NCBI GenBank assembly: GCA_026122225.1
Contig: JANEZZ010002242.1
Coordinates: forward strand, 62,001-126,000
Length of the DNA: 64,000 bases
Direction of reading: 5' to 3'
From: Heloderma charlesbogerti
Lineage: Eukaryota; Chordata; Lepidosauria; Squamata; Helodermatidae
Of this stretch, positions 33,781 through 43,154 are shown piece by piece. Below the pieces are notes generated by a model. The model ran no database searches, was not told the origin of the DNA, and saw only the letters and a list, made by a program, of their open reading frames with translations. Every line of letters begins with the position of its first letter. Positions within the stretch are counted from its first letter, which is position 1. A program made the translations under genes and the position numbers.

Positions 33781-34046
33781 AACCTTTTGGGGGCCACATA
33801 TTGGTAGTGGGCGGGGCTGAAGCCAGCAATGGGCAGGACCAGAACCAAAAGTGGGTAAATCACCCCTTCTCGCTTTCCTTTTCTGCCACCCCCTTTTCTC
33901 TCTCCCTTCTTCCTTTCTGCCCAGTAGACTGCCAAGGAAGGGTCAGATTGCTCCTGCCCCATTTCTGTGTGTATGTGTGCAATCCCAAATTGAGGAGAAC
34001 CAGGGATTTTGATGTGTGGTTTAGTTCAGCTCTAGTAAGGGATTAA
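33781..34046. other. hAT-type fragment remnant and unassigned sequence
   Basis: 'ccttttgggggccacatatt' and 'ggtagtgggcggggctga' (33783-33822) match the interior of the 41174-41448 element. No ends were found. Confidence 0.5.
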
Positions 34047-34048
34047 CA

Positions 34049-34345
34049 CAGGGGTCCCCAACCTTTTTGGATCAGTGGGCACATTTGGAATTTTGAGAGA
34101 GTGTCATGGGTGTTCTCACAAAATGGCTGCCATGGTCACAAAACACCCATTTCCTAGAAAGCAAACTGGGGAGACTAAAAGAAAAGTAACTTGCTCAAGA
34201 ACCTAAGCACAAGGCAGAGGTGGGGTCTGAGCTCCAAAACTGCCCTTTTGAACCCACATAAAGATTGAGCTAGAGGGCATCACTTTGTTTTGCAGCATGC
34301 CAGCCTCTCAGTTAAAAAAAGAAGAAGTGTAATTAAAACACCTTA
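34049..34345. mobile_element. hAT (Charlie-like) element, CAGGGGTCCCCAACC
   Basis: Left end CAGGGGTCCCCAACCTTTTT is typical of Charlie-type hAT elements. The body 'gtgggcacatttggaatttt' and 'acaaaatggctgccatggtc' recurs at 36838-37195. The right end was not identified; similarity to the other copy continues to about 34345. Confidence 0.75.
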
Positions 34346-34900
34346 AGAAATAAAAATCAGGAGAGACAGGAAGCCAGGCAGGAGCATGCTAGTTCTGTTC
34401 CCCTCCTTCACTGTTCTTGCTGTCCTCTACACATTCAGGGCAACTGAATGTCTGCAGAGAAGAGCCTCCTCTGTCCTTGGAGGCTTTCCCTGAGATGTTA
34501 GAATCCTGATTTTCCAGGGTTCGAAAATCTCAGGGAGAACTTCTATGGACAGAGAAGGCTTTCCTCTGCAGATGGTTGCAGGTGATAAGAACAGTGAGTG
34601 GGCAGAGGGAGCATGCTTGTCTTCACTCCCCACGTCATGTGTAGAACTTCCCCTCATGTGTGGAACTTACACATGAGGACAATGCTGGAATAGGGTTACA
34701 TTTGTGTTCTGAACCAGGTGATTACAAACTTCAGTAGCGTCACTACATGTAATTAGAAGTGGCAGTAATGGAATTCTTCATCTTCGAGAAAAAAAGCCAT
34801 CAGAAGGACTCTGTTTTCTAACTGGATAAGCACCTGGTTCTTAAACTGGTGGGCCCCATTAGTGTGGAACATGGGATACCTGTGGGGGCACATGATTTCA
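34346..34900. other. Unannotated; contains foldback vocabulary
   Basis: A perfect hairpin 'cctcatgtgt-ggaactt-acacatgagg' lies at about 34651-34677. 'cctctgtccttggaggcttt' (34469-34488) faces 'tctatggacagagaaggctt', another imperfect pair. It may be one decayed foldback element. Confidence 0.5.
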
Positions 34901-34902
34901 GG

Positions 34903-35181
34903 CAAGGCTGGCCCTTCCACTAAGCAAAGTGAGGCAGTTGCCACAGGCAGCAGATGTTGGGAGACAGCAACAAGGGGTTGGGGAAGAGAGCTGGGGGCCA
35001 CACGGCCTGCCCTGCAACCCCTAACTAAGCCTGTAGCCTTCGGGTGCAGTGAAAGATGTTGTCCCATCCTCTGTGTTGAGGAAAGTTTCAAGAACCAGTA
35101 CAGCTGGATTTTGTACATAAGTTCAGGGGCACTTAGTCTTAGCCTTCACCTCAGGCAGCAAAATGTCTTGGGCTAGCCCTG
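34903..35181. mobile_element. hAT element (CAAGGCTGGCCC / GGGCTAGCCCTG)
   Basis: Inverted ends CAAGGCTGGCCCTTCC and TTGGGCTAGCCCTG. Exact 8-bp duplication atttcagg at 34895-34902 and 35182-35189. The interior keeps 'gaggcagttgccacaggcag', shared with 55961-56457 and 48366-48544. 279 bp, non-coding, surely non-autonomous. Confidence 0.92.
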
Positions 35182-35189
35182 ATTTCAGG

Positions 35190-35934
35190 GTGTGAGAGAC
35201 AGGCAGAGCCTTTCTTTCCAAACATGGCACATTACCTAGAAATAAAGATGACACAACTGGGGGCAAAGAGATAGCCTTTGTACACTTAATTGGTTTTTTT
35301 TTTTGTGTGTGCATTACACAAGGAACAGTCTTGATCATTTATACATTCACCAGTGTACAGAGCTGCACCCTTAACCCTTCGAACTACGGCAACGTGCTGC
35401 ATTTACTGAAAAACAACAACCCCTAAATACAGCCATCCTGTTGTCTGGAGTGGCTGTATAGCCATAAGGTTCTGAAGCACTGCCATCTAGTGGCAGCAAT
35501 AATGTATACTTTTTCTTGGCTTTTGTTTTGGAACATTATCAAGGTGAGAATCACCTGCACTGTTGTGTTTGCTGTTTGTATACTCTTTGGCATCTGTGCA
35601 TAAAATAACATCATAACCCAGGGTTTCATGTTTCTGCATGTCTTAACATAGCATGTCTTGAATAATTTACTTTTAATTAGAGCTTAACACAACTGAATTC
35701 TGAGATGAGCCTCTGAAAATTTCTAGAATCAGATTTACTCTCCCTTTTAAAAACTCCAGCATACTTTTGCTCATGTTATCATTTATTTATTATTTTCTTT
35801 ATTAAGCTCATCACTGCTCCCCCTCCTGACTACTAAGTAGGAGACCCAATGCGGCTAACGAAGCAGAAAAATACGAAACTATTCTGTTTAGCCAATCCAT
35901 ATAGACATTAAAACAAAATAATTCAAAACTTTGC
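35190..35934. other. Mostly unannotated
   Basis: 'gccatctagtggcagcaata' (35482-35501) is a remnant resembling the loop region of the 51572-52028 foldback family. A T run lies at 35294-35304. Otherwise nothing is recognised. Confidence 0.45.
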
Positions 35935-36012
35935 TTAGGTTGCAATCCATATACCTGCTTACTGGAAGTAAGTCCCATTAAACTCAGTAGGGCTTGCTTC
36001 TGAGTTGGTTAG
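35935..36012. repeat. Small foldback repeat (aagtaagtcccattaaactc)
   Basis: 'ttgcaatccatatacctgct' followed by 'gaagtaagtccc' and 'agggcttgcttctgagttgg' as facing arms. Resembles a short MITE with TTGCAATCC ends, distinct from the GGGTGCAATCC family in its core. Confidence 0.6.
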
Positions 36013-36229
36013 TTCTCTATCTGTAAACTTGCTTTTATATGGCTGGGTTCTTAATTAAAACTGAGCCATTTGCCTGTTTTTCCTCATCTCTAGTGCATGG
36101 TTTCTGAAACAGATGCCCTGGCATCACTGCTTAATTGGATTAAATCAGGAAAATTGAAAATAGTTATGTGTGATCTTTGTAGATAGAAGCCTTGTTCAGT
36201 CAGCATGGGAGTGCATAAAAATGGGGATT

Positions 36230-36600
36230 TTATGTATGTATGTATACATTTATTTCTATGCCGCCCAATAGCTGAAGCTGTCTGGGCGGTTCACAAAATT
36301 AAAACCACAAAGTGCAGCATAAAACAATACAAACTATGAAAGCTTAAAACCACAATATAACAGTGCAACCAGAATAAAACCTAGCAGCAATGCAGACATT
36401 TAAAATACAGATTTAAAACACCAGAGGAAAAAGACTAGGAAGTGAAAATGCTGAAATACTGGGAGAATAAAAAGGCCTTCACCTGGCACTGGAAGGAGTA
36501 CAACGTAGGTGCCAGTCGAACCTCTCTAGGGAGCTCATTCCACTGGGAATGGAATGGGATATCACCCATTGTCTTCCCCCAAGCTCAGAACATTCAGCTG
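36230..36600 (-). repeat. LINE 3' end, probably L2-type
   Basis: The minus strand reads 'aaccgcccagacagcttcag' and 'ggcggcatagaaataaatgt', ending in a TATG/TACA microsatellite at 36230-36245. The rest of the block (36300-36600) is shared with 37812-38060, so both are copies of one repeat. Family assignment is tentative. Confidence 0.65.
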
Positions 36601-36837
36601 AAATTCTGGACAGGCCCTATATGTGTGCAACTGATTGCACATGCGTCAGCTGTGTACATGCCTTTTGCAGGGCTACCAATAGAACAGAGAGAACCTAGGC
36701 ATGAAGAGGTTGCACAGGCACACTTAAGCCTTGTTCACACTTTCAGCTGAATGCATGGAGGTCAGGATTGGGGACAGAGGGCACAATCCTGCTCTTCCCC
36801 CTCCACGTGTTTACTAAATGGGTGAAAATGGCTGGAG

Positions 36838-37195
36838 CAAGGGTCTCCAAACCTTTTGGGTCGATGGACACATTGGGAATTTTGAGAGTGTCATAGGCAC
36901 ACTCACAAAATGGCTGCCATGGGGCTGGGGCTTGGCCATTCATGAAATGGCTGCCAGGATCAGTCACAGAACATTCCTTTCCCAGAAGGCAAACTGGTGC
37001 GACTAAGAGAAAAGAAACTTGTCCAAGAATGTAGGAGAGCTCTGAGCTCCAAAACACAAAGACAAGTTTTGAACCCAAATAAAGATGGTGCTGGAGGACA
37101 GCACTTTACTTTGCAGCACAGCAGTGTCCCTAATAATAGTAGTAGTAATAATAATAATAATAATAATAATTTAGAAATCTTAAGAAATAAAATAA
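36838..37195. mobile_element. hAT (Charlie-like) element copy with (TAG/TAA)n
   Basis: Left end CAAGGGTCTCCAAACC. 'tttgagagtgtcataggcac' and 'aaatggctgccatggggctg' match 34049-34345. A (AGT)n(AAT)n stretch sits at 37137-37170, near the right side. Confidence 0.75.
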
Positions 37196-37502
37196 AAATT
37201 TGGAGGGGCAGGACACCTGGTGGCACTATGGGCGCTTTTGAGCCCCCGGGCGAGAGAGATCTGGTCCAAGAGTGCTTGGGATCTTACATGTCTGCTTGAA
37301 CTTCATGGACAAAGGTGTTTTACCACGACCAGGCTCTTCATTCAAACTGGTGGCCATAGAAGGACCAGTTCTCCCCTGCTTGCAAGAACTTCTCCACTCA
37401 CTTCAGCTGAGGGGACAGCTTTGTGTGCACAGAGGAATGCATGCATGGGGCTGCCCCATACATTTTCCCCAGGCATTTGGCAGCATATGATGAGTTTTAA
37501 TT

Positions 37503-37688
37503 GAGCAATACGAGAATGGAACCAATGACCTAGGGAGGTGGTGGGCTCTCCCACACTGGAGGCGTTCAAGACGAGGCTGGACAGCCATCTGTCGGGGATG
37601 CTCTGACTTGGATTCCTGCTTTGAGCAGGGGGTTGGACTCGATGGCCTTGTAGGCCCCTTCCAACCCTACTCTTCTATGATTCTATAA
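37503..37688 (+). mobile_element. 5'-truncated CR1, same family as 42-46 kb
   Basis: Only the last codons of ORF2 and the 3'UTR remain: 'gagcaatacgagaatggaac' through 'ggttggactcgatggccttg', then 'tcttctatgattctat'. It matches 45933-46125 with only a handful of differences, so the two are closely related. The upstream junction lacks a readable target duplication, as is common for CR1. Confidence 0.93.
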
Positions 37689-37726
37689 TCCTGGATTTGT
37701 TTTATGGTTTGGCTGATTGCTCAAGT

Positions 37727-37729
37727 ATC

Positions 37730-37768
<39 letters not shown>

Positions 37769-37822
37769 CATCCATCCATCCATCCATCCATCCATCCATC
37801 ATCCATCCATCTATCTATTTCT
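37727..37822. repeat. (TCTA)n(TCCA)n microsatellite
   Basis: About ten TCTA units, then about nine TCCA units with one interruption at 37800. Confidence 0.95.
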
Positions 37823-38060
37823 ATGCTGCCCAATAGCCGAAGCTCTCTGGGTGGTTCACAAAAATTAAAACCACAAATTGCAGCATACAACAATATAAAA
37901 TACGAAAGCTTAAAACCACAATATGACAGTACAACCAGAATAAAACCTAGCAGCAATGCAGAGACTTAAAATACAGATTTAAAACACCAGAGCTTTTTGA
38001 TTAGGAAGCTAAAATGCTAAAATACTGAGAGAAGAGAACAGTCTTCACCTGATGCCACCA
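37812..38060 (-). repeat. LINE 3' end, probably L2-type (second copy)
   Basis: 'tatttctatgctgcccaata' and 'gctctctgggtggttcacaa' match 36245-36300 closely, and the similarity continues through 'taaaacctagcagcaatgca'. It abuts the tetranucleotide array, which probably grew from the element's tail. Confidence 0.7.
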
Positions 38061-38520
38061 TATCTCTAAAAACAAAAAGTTGTTTTTAGATGTATCTTGT
38101 CTTTGTGTATACTGTCTGTTTGTGTTTTTCATATATTTTTAAGTTTTGCGTGTTGAAATTTTAATGTTTTAACTTTTGTAAACTGCCCGGAGAGCTTTGG
38201 CTGTGCTGCAGTATAGAAATTGTACTACTAATACTAATAATAATGCGGGATGCTGATGTTCAGAAGTCCTGTGTATGCACTGCAGCTTGCAGCACATTTC
38301 TGGACTGGTTTTCCTGTCTTCTGCACATGTAAATAAGAGCATGTAGAGAATACATATGTCCTAGACTCCCACTGGCTAGCAGTTTGGACTCAGACATCAA
38401 TTCACTGAATTGCCCTGTATAAATAAGTGTGCTTCTCAGTCTCAGTTCCACATCTGTAAAGGGGGAGTTTGTTACACAGCTTTCCTAGTAAACATTTATT
38501 ATTATTATTATTATTAGAAA
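38061..38520. other. L2-type tail remnant and unassigned sequence
   Basis: 38170-38245 reads 'gtaaactgcccggagagctt' with an AAT/ACT-rich tail, a plus-strand copy of the same L2-type tail. (TTA)n lies at 38494-38516. Confidence 0.5.
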
Positions 38521-39870
38521 TAGTAAAAAAAATTTACTGTGAAGAAATGTGTAATTCATATGCACCATATGCAAAGCGCATGCAGCATATGGGCACCTTG
38601 AAGGGAAAGGCTAATCGGGGGTTAATTGGATTTACTGAGTGATCTCTCTATTTGGGCGGTGGGAGGGGGGAATAAAGTAGATTGGATTATTGCTGTGCTG
38701 ACAGAAGTTTGAGCAATGACCTGGGAGGCAGCATCATGTTCAGACAAATGAGAAATAATTACCCGACTACAACAGGAACCCTGTGAGTGATTTTCTCTCT
38801 CTCTTGCTGTGATTGACAGCAATGTTGCTTCACGACAGGGAATCCTGACTCACTTAGGATCTCTATCCTTGATCTTTGCTTGTGCATCTGGATCAGCCCA
38901 GTGCCTTCCACTGCTACCAGATAACTCCCATTCACTGGGCAAACGTAAGACTCATGTTCCCCATCATTTATCAACCACTCAATCCAGCATGTGATTTTGG
39001 TGTATGTGCAAGAGCAGTTGTGTAGCAGTAGCCACATGCCCGGGGGGGGGGGGTGGGTCCAAAATTGCAGAGAGCTTTTGTTGATCCATAAGCATTTCTA
39101 CACCAGGCTAAAATCCTGGAGCTTTACCAGGGCTTTCTGCTTCCGTTTTAAATGCAGGATCATGACAGGTCTTTCCTCCATTATCTGCATTTTCTATGTT
39201 TCATTATACAGCCACTAGATGGCGGTGTGGTCTAGGTCCTCTTATTGAAGGATTTCCTCTTTTCATGAGGGAACTCAACACGCTGTAATTTGATAGCTCA
39301 TTATCTCAGAATCTTTTTAAAAATAAGATAAAGATCATTTAGCACAGCAGATGCCCTGCTGGTTGATGACATCATGTAAAAGACATGCAAACATCCTCAA
39401 GTAACAATCTCAATAGCAGGATAAAAACCCCATGTGGAGAAGCCCCATATCAACAAACCAGTTCTAGCAGTTTTCATCTCCAGCAGAAGCGGGTCTTTTG
39501 TAAACCTAATTTTTTGTAAACCTAAACCTTAATTGCCCATTCAAGAAGACCAAACACCCCAAAATATTTCACATTACAACAGGGAATGATATATTGTTAT
39601 TGGGAAAATTCATTTCCCCTCAGCTAGTGTGAGGATTGCAGCTAAGCTCAGAGGAAACAGGGAATTCTGAGTGGGATGGCAGATGACATCAGATGACATC
39701 AGTGTCCCTGCTAATCAAGAAGTGCTGGCATTGCATCCTTATGAACCCTGGCTCCACTACTCCATTGTACAAGAGTGAGGCCTTCCCCAGCCAGGTAAGT
39801 ACTATAAACCAGGGTTGCCAGGTTGGAATCTGGGCAACAGGTTTAAACCTGTTCCTTCACATTTCTACAT
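38521..39870. other. Unannotated stretch
   Basis: A G10 run (39041-39051) and a 'cagccactagatggcggtgt' remnant (39210-39229) are the only recognisable parts. I see no gene. Confidence 0.45.
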
Positions 39871-39879
39871 AAGTTTGTG

Positions 39880-40140
39880 AATGTTTTTTTTTTCTAATCT
39901 GTATGCACAGGTATGCACAGGTGTTTGTGTACTTCCCCCCTAAATATACACATTCCTTTGTGCATCTTTGTGTACTCCCCCTAAATGTACACATTCCTGT
40001 GTGCATTTTTATGTACTTCCCCCCTAAATATACACATTCTGTGTGCACTTCTCAAATTTACACATTTTCCAAAGTACTTTTCCATTGATTTAATGCAGTT
40101 CTATGCACACTTCCCTCTAAAGTATGCATTTTTGAGCATT
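39880..40140. repeat. Minisatellite, about 55-60-bp unit
   Basis: Units of 'tgtgtacttcccccctaaat' then 'atacacattcctttgtgcat' repeat three times (starting near 39925, 39968 and 40010) with decaying copies to 40140. Neighbouring units read as similar peptide repeats in one frame, but there is no start context or conserved protein. Confidence 0.8.
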
Positions 40141-40342
40141 TTCTACTGATATGCATATTTTTGTCGGCATCCCCCCCCACCCACAAGGCTGGAAAAGTGA
40201 GCATTTCAGCACACAACTCTGTCTTAGTTCACTTAATGGCTAGGGAGGTGCACAGTTGGTAAATTATTTATAATAAATAAATAAATAAAAATAAACTACA
40301 TAAAAATGTGGACAGAACAACTATCTCACCATCTCTGTATAC
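40141..40342. other. Unassigned
   Basis: AAATA-rich stretch at 40268-40300 like an L2 tail. Otherwise nothing is recognised. Confidence 0.4.
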
Positions 40343-40539
40343 CAATGGAGGCTGGTGGCACTGATTTTGGTGGGGCTGTGAATCTATTGTGGTTTTTAGT
40401 CAGAACCATCCAGAACTCTGAGCTATCCAAGGTGCTGAACCCATTTTGGGGAGAGTTCCTTTAGAATTCTGGCTGGTTCTGATGGAAACACAGAATGGGT
40501 TCACAGCTCTGCTGAAATCTGGCCCACCAGCCTCCACTG
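40343..40539. mobile_element. Palindromic hAT MITE, CAGTGGAG family
   Basis: Begins CAATGGAGGCTGGTGG, ends CCACCAGCCTCCACTG. Flanks are ctgtatac (40335-40342) and ctgtttac (40540-40547), 7 of 8. A small internal deletion near the centre shortens it relative to 9479-9703. Confidence 0.88.
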
Positions 40540-40552
40540 CTGTTTACCTTGT

Positions 40553-40736
40553 GGGGAGGGGCTGTAGCTCAATGGCAGAACACATGCATCATGTGCAAAG
40601 GTCTGAGATTCAACGCCTAGTGTCTCCTGGCAGGGCTTAGAAAGCCTCCTGTTAGAACCTCAGTCAGTGTAGGCAATATGGAGCTAGAAGGACCAATGAT
40701 CTGACGCAGTACAAGGCAGGTTCCTATGTATGTATG
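40553..40736 (+). repeat. tRNA-derived SINE
   Basis: Plus-strand A box 'ctgtagctcaatggcagaac' and a decayed B box ('gagattcaacgcc'). The body has 'gtctcctggcagggcttaga' and the tail 'tctgacgcagtacaaggcag', ending ttcctatgtatgtatg. The tail resembles CR1-type 3' ends. A hAT MITE has inserted in the last bases of the tail. Confidence 0.85.
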
Positions 40737-40948
40737 CAGTGGAGGCTGGTGCCTCTGAGGCTGTGAATCCATTCTCAGTTTTAGTCAGAACCAGTCAGAA
40801 TTCTAAAGGAGCTGTCCAAGGTCCTGAATCCTACCCTCCAAAATAGGCTTAGCACGTTGATTAGCTCCTTTAGAGGTCTGGCTGGTTCTGACTACAACCC
40901 AGAATGGGATCACAGGCCCACTGAAGTCAGAGCCACCAGCCTCTACTG
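40737..40948. mobile_element. Palindromic hAT MITE, CAGTGGAG family
   Basis: Begins CAGTGGAGGCTGGTGC, ends CCACCAGCCTCTACTG. Flanks are tatgtatg (40729-40736) and tacatatg (40949-40956), 6 of 8. The left flank is the SINE tail, so this MITE came after the SINE. Confidence 0.85.
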
Positions 40949-40956
40949 TACATATG

Positions 40957-41173
40957 TGTAAGCCTCCCTTTGGGTTTGAAAAGGCAGCCGTGACTTCTTC
41001 CAGTTTCCCCTCTGGTCATTTACTTGGCCACCCTCTACTGCCTCCTGTACGGCACACATCTGAAGTCCTGAAGGTAACAGTGTACAGGGGAAGTGGGGGC
41101 AGACCAGACTGGGGAAAGAATGGAGGAAGACACTGCAGCTGTCTCATCTTCCACTGCCTTGGATAGTTCAAAA
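40957..41173. other. Unassigned
   Basis: No repeat or gene recognised. Confidence 0.4.
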
Positions 41174-41448
41174 CAGGGGTGTCAATGATCTCCATTTTGG
41201 AGAAGCTCTCAGGGGCCACATTCCGGAGGTGGGCGGGGCAAAAAATACCAACGTATTTCTTCCTGCCAGTCTCTAAGCCTTAGGAGAGGCATTTCAACCT
41301 TTCAGAGTGGGCAAATAACTGCACCAAAGCTAGGAAACTACTGAACAATCGGTGTTTAGGGGAAAGTGGGTGTGGCCAGGGGAAGGGGGCATGGCCATGT
41401 GGGGAACCCTAGAAGTTTGGCCCTTGAGCCTGAGATTCTGCACCTCTG
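41174..41448. mobile_element. hAT element (CAGGGGTGTC / CACCTCTG)
   Basis: Left end CAGGGGTGTCAATGATCTC, right end 'gagattctgcacctctg'. Flanks are gttcaaaa (41166-41173) and gtttaaaa (41449-41456), 7 of 8. 'aagctctcaggggccacatt' in the interior marks the family, also seen at 23881 and 33783. Confidence 0.87.
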
Positions 41449-42059
41449 GTTTAAAAGTTTCCACATGTCTCCTGGGTTGTGACCTGGTAAACCTACCCAA
41501 GGAAAAAAATATTTTGCTACCCCCTTTGATCCCCCAGAGCCTTGTGGGAATTTGGGGGAATATTGCAACCTTGCCTGCAAGTTACTGGAAGGGGGCAGTT
41601 CGTTCTTGGGAATTTTGACCTCTAGGATCTCTATAGCCTACAATGTGGTTTCCTGTGAGTTCTTCCTTTTGCTCCCCGCCCCCCCCCCCCATTGCTGGGA
41701 GCAGTTGGGTTTGCTCTTTTGCTCCTGCCTGTACAATAGAACATTTCTTGCATAATAGAACATTTTACCTTTTCTTCACCAGAGAAGGTTGTGGTCTCCT
41801 TTTATAGCCTTGTGTGCAGGTGGGACTGGTAAATGTTCATTCTGTTTTTGCCTTTTTTATTTTTTCTCTCCTAATTGCTTTCTAACAGGAGGCATCATTA
41901 CCAAAGAGTCCCATTAGGAATTTGCAGCAGTAGCAAGAATACTGGAAAGCCATGAAGCTTTTATAACTTTTTTCCATTTATTTGTCTTGTAACACACACT
42001 TTCACACCAGTGGGACTCTGCTTTTAACCTCTACTGAGTAGAGGAGCAGGCACAGGCTA
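41449..42059. other. Unassigned; possible CR1 5' flank or 5'UTR
   Basis: C tract at 41677-41690. The CR1 5' boundary is not fixed; sequence from about 41980 could still be its 5'UTR. Confidence 0.4.
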
Positions 42060-42104
42060 GTCTAGAACAATCACAAAGCTAGACACAAAAAGGGAAAAGA
42101 GGCT

Positions 42105-43131
42105 ATGGAAGGACAAGACTCTCCAGTGGTGGTGACCTGCAAGGTGTGTGCAATGTTTGTTTTCTTGCCTGAGAACAACATGGCCTACACCTGCAACAAG
42201 TGCAAAGTTGATCACGCTGCTGGAAGAAAAAGTAAGTGGACTGGAGCGGCGACTGTCGACCCTCCGGGGAATAAGAGAACACGAAGAGTTCTTGGACAGA
42301 ATGGGGGAACTACAGCAGCAAAGGGCAGACCAGAAGTTTGAAGAGCAACAGCAAGATGAGGCAGTGGGAAATGCTGAGGTGAGGAAAAATGGAATAGAGG
42401 ATACTCCTTGGAAAAGGATGACAGTTAGGAGAAGAAGAACTAGACGCCACTCTGCACCAGTGGAAGCAGTGGAGCTGTGGAACTGATTCCAGGTACTTGC
42501 GGATGAGACTGGAGGACAGCCTGCAGAGGAAGAATCACAGGGGAACCTGCATGAGAGTGAGCAAGAGGCTAAAGGTCAGTCAAACAGAGGCGATGAAACC
42601 CAGGCCTACAAGAAGAAGAAGAGAAGAGTGGTAGTAGTGGGAGACTCCTTGCTGCGTGGGATCGAGACCCAAGTATGTCGTGGAGACCCATGGACTCGCC
42701 AGGTATGTTGTCTCCCGGGAGAACAGATTAGAGACATGACTGAAAGGTTGCCTGCACTCATAAAGCCCACTGACAGGTATCCCTTTCTTCTCATCCATGT
42801 GGGAACAAATGATACCGCCAAGCGGAGCTACGAAGAGATCACGTCAGACTTTGAAGCTTTGGGAAGGAAACTCAAGAACTTTGGGGCCCAGATAGTTTTC
42901 TCATCCATCCTTCCAGTAGTTAGAAGAGGGATAGAAAGGGAACGAAAAATACTCCGGGTGAATGACTGGCTACGAAGGTGGTGCCGACGAGAGAGATTTG
43001 GATTCTGGGACCACGGGCTATACTTCCTGGAAGATGGGCTGTTGGCTAGGGATGGGTTGCACCTCACAAAGGATGGGAAGAATGTGTTTGGCCACAGCAT
43101 GAAGAACTTCATCAGGAGGGCTTTAAACTGA
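42105..43131 (+). pseudogene. CR1 ORF1: zinc-binding N-terminus, coiled coil, SGNH-type esterase
   Basis: ORF1 proteins of CR1 bind nucleic acid and carry an esterase domain of uncertain role in retrotransposition. The first segment (ATG at 42105) has two CxxC pairs (CKVC and CNKC) about 17 residues apart. A one-base insertion near 42207 shifts the frame. The next segment is a leucine/glutamate-rich coiled coil (LLEEKVSGLERRL) ending at a TGA at 42484-42486. Beyond the stop the same frame continues, without a further break, to 43131. It holds the esterase motifs: GDSLLRG (Ser codon at 42646), VGTNDT (Asp near 42811) and DGLHLTKDG (His codon at 43060). The Ser/Asp/His set is thus preserved although the ORF is closed. 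Intact length would be about 341 residues. The TGA most likely arose from CGA by CpG loss (inference). Confidence 0.92.
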
Positions 43132-43154
43132 ATCCTACGGGGAAGGGAGATGTA

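Noticed and set aside
37727..37822. CRISPR-like array
   Set aside because: It is a simple tetranucleotide microsatellite; there are no spacers of constant length.
39857..40088. Repeat-containing peptide in the minisatellite
   Set aside because: The period of the DNA array explains the peptide repeats; frames exist on both strands and there is no start context.
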